A stretch of 64,000 nt of DNA from a virus, in the IMG/VR virus record IMGVR_UViG_3300042907_001596, positions 86,441 to 150,440 of that record, one strand, 5' to 3'. The position numbers and the translations under genes are program-made. Below, piece after piece: positions 57,838 through 64,000 of this stretch (position 1 is its first letter; each line of letters starts with the position of its first letter). A model generated the notes under the pieces. That model worked only from the letters and a program-made list of their open reading frames with translations, did not search any database and was not told the DNA's origin.

Positions 57838-58440
57838 ATGGCGACCACCACTGCACGGAAACAGCAGGACAAGAAGCTCACCCTGGCCGAACTGCGCAAG
57901 CACGACGGCACGCTGTACATCAAGAACAACACCCCGCATGTCCAGAGCTTCCACCAGAAGATCGGTGAGGGCACCGTCGACTTTGAGCTTTCCCCTACCG
58001 GCACCCCCGACTCCGTCGCCCACCTCCCCCGGCTGGCACTGGAGATGCGCGGCTTGCAGAAGCTGTGGCTGCGCGGCGCGGTGACCGTCTCCACCGACGA
58101 AGAGATGGAAGACCAGATCACCCTGCTGATCGGGCAATCCATCCAGGCGTCCGACGAGCAGATGGCCAGCCTGCGGGGCGAGGTCGTGGAGAGCAACACC
58201 GGCAAGGATCTGGTGGAGAAGGCATGCCTCCAGTGTGGGCAGGTCGACGCGCAGTCCGGCGTCGTCATTCGCGGCCGGGTATTCCAGTCGGCCCGCGACA
58301 TCAAAGAAGGCACCCCGCCTTTGTGCTCCGATCACGCCGGGATGACCGCGATGTTCCCCGGCACCCTAACCTCCGATGCTCAAGGCAACGAGGTCTGGAA
58401 GTTCAGCAGCGTCACCATCACCGCCCCCCGCAAGACATAA
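57838..58440 (+). CDS. small virion protein with zinc-like pair, 200 aa
   Basis: Opening helix (TTTARKQQDKKLTLAELRKHDG), then a beta part (TLYIKNNTPHVQSFHQKIGEGTVDFELSP) and a C-terminal domain with CLQCGQVD and LCSDHAG, a possible zinc site. It has the look of conserved actinophage structural proteins encoded between fibre and connector genes. ATG 57838 has GAGGAGG. It heads the operon behind a consensus class II site. Exact place in the virion unknown. Confidence 0.6.
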   Translation: MATTTARKQQDKKLTLAELRKHDGTLYIKNNTPHVQSFHQKIGEGTVDFELSPTGTPDSVAHLPRLALEMRGLQKLWLRGAVTVSTDEEMEDQITLLIGQSIQASDEQMASLRGEVVESNTGKDLVEKACLQCGQVDAQSGVVIRGRVFQSARDIKEGTPPLCSDHAGMTAMFPGTLTSDAQGNEVWKFSSVTITAPRKT

Positions 58441-58452
58441 GGAGTCACCCGC

Positions 58453-58713
58453 ATGACCGCACCCGCACCGCAGCCAGGATCGACCAACCCGTTCCTGCTG
58501 GCCTACCAGACCCGGCAGTTCGACACCGTCAACGTCGGCAACCCGACCTCCGTCGGTGGCCCCGAGAACCTCGTGTCCGACTACCTCGCTACGGTGCCTG
58601 CGGTCACCATCACCACCACGACCACCACTGGCGGCGTGACCACGACGGTGTCCAAAGAGTCCAGCATCCCGGCCGCAGCCCAGGCCGACTGGAACAAGTA
58701 CAAGAGGGCCTGA
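58453..58713 (+). CDS. small YQTRQF-motif protein (paralogue 1), 86 aa
   Basis: It contains NPFLLAYQTRQFDTVNVGNPTSVGGPENLV followed by a Thr-rich stretch and a helical end. The next two genes share the (Y/F)Q(T/K)RQ core, so the three form a small paralogous family. GGAG ribosome site. Probably a minor virion protein made in quantity; unproven. Confidence 0.6.
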   Translation: MTAPAPQPGSTNPFLLAYQTRQFDTVNVGNPTSVGGPENLVSDYLATVPAVTITTTTTTGGVTTTVSKESSIPAAAQADWNKYKRA

Positions 58714-58716
58714 CGC

Positions 58717-58884
58717 ATGGCACTGAGCGTGGATCCTGGCGGTGCGTACTTCGTCGCCTCCTTCCAGAAGCGGCAGTTCGGGGTGGCCGGTGAGCGCGTC
58801 ACCTCCGCGCTGGCCAACGCCCCCGCCAAGATGACGGCAGCAGCCGCCAAAGCCATCACCAACAACAACCTTCCGCATCCCTAG
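58717..58884 (+). CDS. small YQTRQF-motif protein (paralogue 2), 55 aa
   Basis: ATG 58717 lies 3 bp after the previous stop. The 55 residues MALSVDPGGAYFVASFQKRQF plus an Ala-rich helix ending ITNNNLPHP keep the FQKRQF core of its neighbours. Too short for automatic calling but supported by the shared motif and tight operon spacing. Function unknown. Confidence 0.55.
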   Translation: MALSVDPGGAYFVASFQKRQFGVAGERVTSALANAPAKMTAAAAKAITNNNLPHP

Positions 58885-58898
58885 AAAAGGAAAACGCC

Positions 58899-59204
58899 AT
58901 GACCGCTCCTTACTCGCAGACCGGCCCGGTTGTCACCGGCCTGTATCAGACCCGGCAGTCCAACGCCGGTGTCCCCGGTGGCCCGTCGGTGTTCGCCGCG
59001 CTGCACCAAGTGCAGTCGGCCGTCATCGGTGGCCAGACTCGCAGCGGTGCCACCGCCGAGGCGGGGTCAGCGACTCGCGCCCGCGCTAAAGGCGTCATCA
59101 ACGCCAACGGCCGGGGTGCCGTCAGCGGGGCGAAGCAGCGGACGCTCGCCGTCCGTAACGCAGACTTCCTGCGCGACTTCTACGACTCCGCGTCGATCAT
59201 CTAG
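58899..59204 (+). CDS. small YQTRQF-motif protein (paralogue 3), 101 aa
   Basis: It begins MTAPYSQTGPVVTGLYQTRQSNAGVPGGPSVFAALHQVQSAVIGG, sharing the MTAP start and YQTRQ core with the gene at 58453, then has a basic Ala/Gly-rich helix. AAAAGGAAAA upstream. It closes the paralogous trio. Its basic tail might contact DNA or a partner in the virion; inference only. Confidence 0.6.
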   Translation: MTAPYSQTGPVVTGLYQTRQSNAGVPGGPSVFAALHQVQSAVIGGQTRSGATAEAGSATRARAKGVINANGRGAVSGAKQRTLAVRNADFLRDFYDSASII

Positions 59205-59213
59205 CCGATCCCT

Positions 59214-59247
59214 CCTGCCCGCGTCAGGAGCAGGGCGCTAAGAGAGG
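59214..59247 (+). promoter_or_regulatory. weak class II-like site with hairpin
   Basis: CCTGCC (59214-59219), 20 bp, AAGAGAGG (59240-59247), 40 bp before the fibre start. CTCCTG/CAGGAG also form a 6-bp hairpin here. Spacing and boxes both deviate, so this is a tentative member. Confidence 0.25.
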
Positions 59248-59253
59248 GGTCGC

Positions 59254-60243
59254 ATGGCCATCAACTATCCCGCCGGGATAGACGTATTCTCCGTTCCGTC
59301 ACTGCCCGAAGAGACTTCCCTCTCTTCGGCCGGTGCGGGCGGCAACACCCGTAACCACACCCAGCTTCACGACGACATCAACAAAGCGGTCGTTGCGTTA
59401 CAGACGCACGCCGCCCAGAAGACCCACGACCACTCCGGCATCGACAACAACATCCACGGCCCCAAGCTCGCCCAAGCCAACACCCACCAGAGTGCCGACA
59501 CCGACTCCTCCCCCACCGCGATTCATCACACGCTAGGGCCGGGGGCGAACCAGGCCGCACCGGGCAATCACACCCACGACCAGACGGCTATCCCGCAGAA
59601 CTACCAGATCTGCACCTCCACCACCCGGCCCGCGCCGTGGCTGGGGATGCTGATCTTTGAGACGGACACCAACCAACTCAAGATCTGGGCTAAGCCGACC
59701 ACCCAAACCTCCCCGTCGTGGCACATTCTGTTCGGCGCTTCCGCCGCCGTCGCGCCGGACACCGCCGTGGCCTGCCGATTGCGCCAGGGCGTCAAGCAAA
59801 AGCTGGGGACGGGCGGAACGATCATCGAATGGCACGAAGAGCTTGAGGACACCCTCAACTACTTTAACCCGGCCAGCAGCCTGACCTCCATCGTCATCCG
59901 CAGGCCGGGACTGTATCAAGTCGACTGCGCTATCCAGTGGGATCCGCAGTTGGTGCCCGATGAAGCCCACGCGGTGCTGTGCATCAACGGCGTGGAAACC
60001 GCCGTCCGCTCCCAGGCGTACATGCGGGGCAACCTTTACACCCCGAACTTCTCCCAAACCCTGTCCCTCTCCGGCAAGCTGCGGTTCACCACCGACCAAG
60101 TCCTGACCGTCAAGGTCAGCTACACCGCGAACAACAACATCGTGGAGAAGGTCTTCAGCTTCGTGGAGGCTGCCGTCGACACGATCTTGGGGACGGGATC
60201 CCGCATCACCAGCCGCATCGACGTTGTGTATGTGGGGTCATAA
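59254..60243 (+). CDS. tail fibre with histidine-rich shaft and C-terminal jelly-roll head, 329 aa
   Basis: The N-terminal half has repeated His pairs (THDHSGIDNN, TAIHHTLGPGANQAAPGNHTHDQ), the HxH signature by which trimeric phage fibres coordinate iron along their axis. A short linker leads to a C-terminal beta domain (PGLYQVDCAIQWDPQLVPDEAHAVLCINGVE, LRFTTDQVLTVKVSYTANNNI) resembling a C1q/TNF-like jelly roll. AGAGAGGGG ribosome site. Overlaps the next gene by 1 base. Probable receptor-binding role. Confidence 0.75.
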   Translation: MAINYPAGIDVFSVPSLPEETSLSSAGAGGNTRNHTQLHDDINKAVVALQTHAAQKTHDHSGIDNNIHGPKLAQANTHQSADTDSSPTAIHHTLGPGANQAAPGNHTHDQTAIPQNYQICTSTTRPAPWLGMLIFETDTNQLKIWAKPTTQTSPSWHILFGASAAVAPDTAVACRLRQGVKQKLGTGGTIIEWHEELEDTLNYFNPASSLTSIVIRRPGLYQVDCAIQWDPQLVPDEAHAVLCINGVETAVRSQAYMRGNLYTPNFSQTLSLSGKLRFTTDQVLTVKVSYTANNNIVEKVFSFVEAAVDTILGTGSRITSRIDVVYVGS

Positions 60244-61226
60244 TGCCGATCACCAACCCCAGCGGCGTCGAGGTCTACAGCCCTAAAATCCGTGACCAGT
60301 CAATCGTCCGCAAGTTTTTGTCCCAAGGCGGGCGGGGCTATGTCGCAATCGACATCACCAACGGCGCGGTATCGGTGGAGCCGGACGCCAACAGCCTGAA
60401 CCTCCAGGTGTGGTTCAAAGATCCCGCCGCCCACCAGGGGGACGATCCTCGCGGCAGCCGGATCCTCAACATCCCGATGGCCCAGATCCATCGGGAAGAT
60501 GTCGGCAAATACGACTACGCCATCGGCCCGCCCAACACCTCTTACCGGGGCACCCTGACGGCCCAGTGGAGCTACACCGTCGGCGGCGTCGCCTTCACCT
60601 ACAACGACCACCTCCAGGTTCTCAACCCGATGCCGCTGTACGACTCGTGCAGCGAATCGGAGAAGTCCATCGTGGAGCAGGTCAGTTGGATGCTGGGCGA
60701 TATGTTCGACTCCACCGAAGGGGGGCCGTACCTCATCGAACCTTTCCAGACCCACTTCGACTACGAGCGCATCGCGCAAATGCAGAAAATGGCTGCCACC
60801 CGCATGGGGCTGACCGGATTCCCGATCCGCAACTGGAGCATCGGGCCGGGAGTGGAGCCAATCCCGCAGGACTTCGGTGGGCTGATGGTGCTGGGCACCT
60901 ACTACGAAGTCGTCCGGCATCTGGTGCGCAGCTACACCGAGATCCCCGCCCTCCAAGGCATGAACGTCACCTTCGCTGACCGGCGGGACTACTCCATGCG
61001 GTGGCAGCAGATCCTCTCCACCGAATGGCCGGAGTATGTGCAGATGGTCAAGATGGCTAAGCGCAAGCTCCTCAGCCTGGGCCGTGGCTCGCTGCTGGTG
61101 GCCGGAGGCATCTACGGCGGCGGGGCGACCGGTATCTTCAAGGCCGGAACCTACGCCGCGCAGGTGCGCTCCTGGCGGTTCTACCCGGCAGCCCCGGCCA
61201 TCTCGTGGGGGGCGACCCAGCACTGA
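60243..61226 (+). CDS. conserved connector/neck-region virion protein, 327 aa
   Basis: It begins MPITNPSGVEVYSPKIRDQSIVRKF. A beta-rich middle (VWFKDPAAHQGDD, TAQWSYTVGGVAFTYND) is followed by a helical second half with FPIRNWSIGPGVEPIPQDFGGLMVLGTYYEVVRHLVRSYTEIP and a Gly-rich end. The ATG uses the last base of the preceding stop. Its place upstream of terminator-like and sheath genes suggests a connector or neck protein. I recognise it as conserved in large actinophages but cannot name it. Confidence 0.6.
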   Translation: MPITNPSGVEVYSPKIRDQSIVRKFLSQGGRGYVAIDITNGAVSVEPDANSLNLQVWFKDPAAHQGDDPRGSRILNIPMAQIHREDVGKYDYAIGPPNTSYRGTLTAQWSYTVGGVAFTYNDHLQVLNPMPLYDSCSESEKSIVEQVSWMLGDMFDSTEGGPYLIEPFQTHFDYERIAQMQKMAATRMGLTGFPIRNWSIGPGVEPIPQDFGGLMVLGTYYEVVRHLVRSYTEIPALQGMNVTFADRRDYSMRWQQILSTEWPEYVQMVKMAKRKLLSLGRGSLLVAGGIYGGGATGIFKAGTYAAQVRSWRFYPAAPAISWGATQH

Positions 61227-62089
61227 TGGCGATCAAGCTCGTTGAAAACTATGCGGTCAGCATGGCCCGACATGACGTGCGCGACTCGCTCCAGATGCAC
61301 GGCGAACGGTGCATCGTGCTGGCGATGTACCACAACTACGCTGACAAAGAGGACTTCCCGGCCTGCCCGTACTGCACCGACGACGTGTACACCGGATCGG
61401 GGAAGCTCTGCACCGTCTGCTTCGGCACCTCCATCCAAGGCGGGGTCAAGCAGGCCGCGCTGGTGTGGGGGATGTTCACCGACGATGTCAAAGACGAGAA
61501 GGCCAGCAGTCGCGGCTTGTGGAAGACCGACGAGCGGGAGTTCCACACCCAGCACACGCCGCTGCTGGTGGAGCACGACTACGTCGTGCGCGTCCGACGG
61601 TGGAATGACGACTACACCCCCGCCGAGATCGAAGGGTATTACGGCATCAGGGCGGTGACCCAGAACAGCTTGCGCACCGGCGACCGCTTCGGCCAGACCA
61701 CCGCCGACATCGTCGGCCAGCGTGCCCAGATCAGTCGGGTGTCCGATGCCGTCGACATCGCGAAGTATCCGGTCATCGGCGTGAGCTTCAGTGCCGCCAC
61801 TGACGCCAACCCCACCCCGCTGCCGCCGCCGATCGTCGCCCCCAACAGCATGGTCGTCATCCCGCCGGTATCCACCGCGAAATACGCCTACACCATCGGG
61901 GATGGGGCGTCGACCACCATCACCATCAACCACATGCTGGGCACCAAAGAGCTTGTTGTCCAACTCTACGACGTAGCGTCCGGCGAGCAGGTCGACACCA
62001 ACGTCTACGCCAGCACCATCTCGTCGGTCACCCTGACCTTTCAGGATCCGCCGCCGACCGACTCGCTGCGGGCGGTGATCTTCGCATGA
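61226..62089 (+). CDS. virion protein with zinc ribbon and C-terminal beta domain, 287 aa
   Basis: A zinc ribbon, CPYCTDDVYTGSGKLCTVC, lies near residues 47-68. The rest is beta-rich (VEHDYVVRVRRWNDDYTPAEIEGYYGIRAVTQ). The C-terminal ~75 residues (YTIGDGASTTITINHMLGTKELVVQLYDVASGEQV...LRAVIFA) match the end domain of the fibre at 1977. The start codon overlaps the previous stop. It is likely part of the neck, collar or a fibre-attachment ring; the C-terminal domain could hold a fibre or receptor. Confidence 0.6.
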   Translation: MAIKLVENYAVSMARHDVRDSLQMHGERCIVLAMYHNYADKEDFPACPYCTDDVYTGSGKLCTVCFGTSIQGGVKQAALVWGMFTDDVKDEKASSRGLWKTDEREFHTQHTPLLVEHDYVVRVRRWNDDYTPAEIEGYYGIRAVTQNSLRTGDRFGQTTADIVGQRAQISRVSDAVDIAKYPVIGVSFSAATDANPTPLPPPIVAPNSMVVIPPVSTAKYAYTIGDGASTTITINHMLGTKELVVQLYDVASGEQVDTNVYASTISSVTLTFQDPPPTDSLRAVIFA

Positions 62090-62559
62090 CCCGCATCCCC
62101 GTCCCCGCCCCGATCTGCCAGCGCATTTCCGACAAAGCCGCCCAGTACGCCCGCGAAGACGTTGCCAGTCGCGGCTGGAGCAACCAGGCGATGGGTGCCC
62201 TCACCGCCTTCCCCGGCGACAGCAAAGTGGGGATCCGCACCAGCCTGAAGTATCTGATGCGCCAAAACGAAGGCTTCAAGCCGTTCATCATGTGGTGGGT
62301 CAACAAAAAGGGCGGGCCGATCCCGATCGGGTGCAAGCAAGGCGACGGCCCGCACTTCCGGCGCGGTGGGCAGGCCGGTCAGCCCGGTTACGTCGACATC
62401 CCCCACGTCGGCCGGAAATGGCGCGACCAAAAGTGGCGGCACCCCGGCCTGAAGCCGAAGAACTTCATGCAAGACGCCATCCTCAAAGCGATCGGTGAAG
62501 AAAAGATCAGCGTCCAGCGGGACATCATGTCGGCGCTGAAGGGCGAATACAGTGGCTAG
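62086..62559 (+). CDS. neck / tail-completion candidate, 157 aa
   Basis: This is a basic protein (REDVASRGWSNQAMGALTAFPGDSKVGIRTSLKYLMRQNEGFKPFIMWWVNKKGG, HFRRGGQAGQPGYVDIP) with a helical end (NFMQDAILKAIGEEKISVQRDI). Its size, charge and place between connector and sheath genes fit a gp10/tail-completion type minor protein. It overlaps both neighbours by 4-8 bp. Assignment is by context. Confidence 0.5.
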   Translation: MTRIPVPAPICQRISDKAAQYAREDVASRGWSNQAMGALTAFPGDSKVGIRTSLKYLMRQNEGFKPFIMWWVNKKGGPIPIGCKQGDGPHFRRGGQAGQPGYVDIPHVGRKWRDQKWRHPGLKPKNFMQDAILKAIGEEKISVQRDIMSALKGEYSG

Positions 62560-63490
62560 TCAGACCGCTGCGGCCAGCCTTGCCGTCACCGCCACCTCCA
62601 GCCCCAGCCCCCAAGTCGGCCGCACCCTCAGCGCCAGCCTGGCCCTCTCCGCCAACCCACCCCAGACTGCGCTGTCGACGGGCCGGACGATCGCCGCCGC
62701 GCTGGCCACCACCGCCAGCCGGGACTCAGGGGTGCAGTGGGTAGCCAACCGGTTTGCTTCCAGCATCTTCTCCTCCGACTTCGATCAGCCCGAACCCGGC
62801 TCCGAAATGCCCGAAAACATCCCCGGCTCCGAAGGTGGGGTGATCGAAGCCGTGAAGCGGGCTGTGGTCATGGCACTTCGCGAAGCCCTGATCCGCACCA
62901 ACATCACCATCAACGGATCCCCGGTCTACGTCGACCTGGAGTATCCAATGAAGAAGGAGCAGTACCCCGGCATTTGGGTGCAGTTCTCCGTCGTCAAGCT
63001 CAATCGCGCCGGGATCTCCCACGAAGTGTGGGTGCAAGACGCCAACCTGAACTGGACGCCCATCCAAGAGTGGATGTTCAACGGCCGGGTGACCCTGACC
63101 ATCGTGGCCCTCAAGAGCTTGGAGCGCGACCGGATCGCGGATTCGATCATCAGTATGTTCGCCTTCAGCCGGACGCCGGAGTTGGTCATCACCCAGCCCA
63201 ACGCCAACACCAAGCAGTACCGGGCGCTGCTGACCGCGCTAGACCAGAACCCGTATGTGGCGATGACCCTCAATACCGACACCATCACCCCCGGCGGGCA
63301 AAGCGCCAGCATGGACGTTCCGTGGCAGCAAGATGTTTTGGCTTACGAAGACTCCTACAGCTTCGATTTGCTGGGCAACTTCAACATCAAGTTCACCCGC
63401 GACGGTGCCTACACCTTGTCGCGGGTCGACACCGCCCCGGTCATCGACTACGAAAGACTCAACCAGCCGTACTGGCCGAGGTCACTGTGA
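62552..63490 (+). CDS. tail terminator-like protein with LAVTA-module N-terminus, 312 aa
   Basis: The first ~65 residues (QTAAASLAVTATSSPSP, LSASLALSANPP, IAAALATTASRDSG) are the same Ala/Thr module repeated in the giant fibre, here grafted onto a different protein. Residues ~95-312 form an alpha/beta domain (VIEAVKRAVVMALREALIRTNITINGSPVYVDLEYP, FQFSVVKLN, IVALKSLERDRIADSIISMF) with the size and place of a tail terminator next to the sheath gene. GTG 62552 overlaps the previous stop. The last codons overlap a class II box. Confidence 0.55.
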   Translation: MASQTAAASLAVTATSSPSPQVGRTLSASLALSANPPQTALSTGRTIAAALATTASRDSGVQWVANRFASSIFSSDFDQPEPGSEMPENIPGSEGGVIEAVKRAVVMALREALIRTNITINGSPVYVDLEYPMKKEQYPGIWVQFSVVKLNRAGISHEVWVQDANLNWTPIQEWMFNGRVTLTIVALKSLERDRIADSIISMFAFSRTPELVITQPNANTKQYRALLTALDQNPYVAMTLNTDTITPGGQSASMDVPWQQDVLAYEDSYSFDLLGNFNIKFTRDGAYTLSRVDTAPVIDYERLNQPYWPRSL

Positions 63491-63520
63491 AAACCTGGGG
63501 TGGCCACCAGAAAGAGAGAG
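63484..63520 (+). promoter_or_regulatory. class II late promoter-like site before sheath
   Basis: ACTGTG (63484-63489) lies within the end of the previous gene; AAAGAGAGAG starts at 63511, exactly 21 bp later. The sheath ATG is 71 bp from the first box. Confidence 0.5.
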
Positions 63521-63554
63521 AAGGGGCCTGTTGTGACAATGGAAGAGGCGCACA

Positions 63555-64000
63555 ATGACTGAATCGTCAATCACTGACTTCAGCCGGTATCACCCTCCTG
63601 GCGTCTACACCAACCCGCAGCGCGGGCCGCAGTTGTCGGTCAACACGACGCTGCCGACCGCTGTGGCGCTGTTCGGGGCTTCCGTCGGCTACCGCACCAA
63701 CGTGGAGAGCGTCCAGATCGAAGCCGACACCCAGAACGGCACCGTCGCCACCCCGACCCGCGTCCTGGCTCACAGTGGCATCGTCACCGACTCCGACACC
63801 TCCAACTCCGCGCTCAACCCCGTCCCCTTCCTCGTCAAGCGGATCAGCACCGGGTACGTCTACCAGGAAGGTTCGGACTACGAAGTCGTGCTGGACAGCG
63901 GCACCGAAGGAACCGCGCAGGCGACCTACCGCATCAAGCGGATCATCGACGGCGACATCGCCGCCGGGGAGGTCATCCAGGTGTCCTACCGCTACACCGA
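63555..64000 (+). CDS. tail sheath protein, N-terminal part (continues beyond window)
   Basis: The frame from ATG 63555 to the window end gives 148 residues: TDFSRYHPPGVYTNPQRGPQL, TTLPTAVALFGASVGYRTNVESVQIEAD, then PFLVKRISTGYVYQEGSDYEVVLDSGTEG. The opening YHPPGVYT and the following VALFG are the hallmark of contractile tail sheath proteins of phages and related systems. It fixes the tail type as contractile. The C-terminal domains needed for contraction lie outside. A GGAAGAGG site precedes the ATG. Confidence 0.85.
   Translation, partial: MTESSITDFSRYHPPGVYTNPQRGPQLSVNTTLPTAVALFGASVGYRTNVESVQIEADTQNGTVATPTRVLAHSGIVTDSDTSNSALNPVPFLVKRISTGYVYQEGSDYEVVLDSGTEGTAQATYRIKRIIDGDIAAGEVIQVSYRYT

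Overview
The window is a 64 kb piece of a large double-stranded DNA bacteriophage genome of high GC content (roughly the mid-60s percent by eye). It has dense, almost entirely plus-strand gene packing with many ATGA/GTGA stop-start overlaps. The host is most likely a mycolic-acid actinobacterium such as Mycobacterium or a relative. Evidence is a WhiB-like protein, an LPD29 protein, a DUF732-like secreted protein, an Rpf (resuscitation-promoting factor) domain and a mycobacterial-type cysteine-rich secreted protein. A tail sheath gene begins at the right edge, so the tail is contractile (myovirus morphology). I found no integrase, tRNA, CRISPR array or insertion sequence.

Layout: (1) 0-1.9 kb: small accessory genes, then a secreted Rpf/endopeptidase-like pair. 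(2) 2-15.5 kb: a fibre and host-attack block with four fibre/adhesin-like proteins, a 744-aa protein with putative ADP-ribosyltransferase and GNAT domains, a zeta-toxin-like kinase protein, a two-enzyme endolysin and a holin candidate. (3) 15.6-18 kb: large terminase. (4) 18-25.9 kb: small regulatory/accessory genes (WhiB, LPD29, DUF2786, a metallopeptidase-like protein, secreted proteins, a winged-helix protein, and one minus-strand glutaredoxin/NrdH-like gene). (5) 25.9-44.6 kb: the head module with portal, several very large modular proteins, a prohead protease fused to a long multidomain tail, a decoration-like protein and the major capsid protein, closed by a strong terminator. (6) 44.7-49.3 kb: small structural genes and a metallophosphoesterase. 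(7) 49.4-57.4 kb: a 1964-aa repeat fibre and more fibres. (8) 57.4-64 kb: small virion proteins, connector/neck candidates and the sheath.

The most striking result is two families of fixed-spacing intergenic sequences that look like promoters. Class I is GGAAT-N18-GTT in six exact copies, in front of small accessory genes. It matches the known consensus of the SigR/SigH group of ECF sigma factors, and most copies are followed by a short hairpin just before the ribosome binding site. Class II is CCTGTA-N21-AAAGGGTG-like, with about fifteen copies, a dozen of them with exactly 21 bp between the boxes. It sits almost only in front of virion, fibre and lysis operons, typically 45-50 bp before the start codon. 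I read these as accessory (early/middle) and late promoters, so expression may be split between a host redox-stress sigma factor and an unidentified late system.

No stretch longer than 300 bases lacks a gene. The longest gaps are 44638-44904 (terminator, two class II sites and a large inverted repeat), 1016-1270 and 25406-25611. Protein functions are inferred from sequence reading alone; no database search was run.
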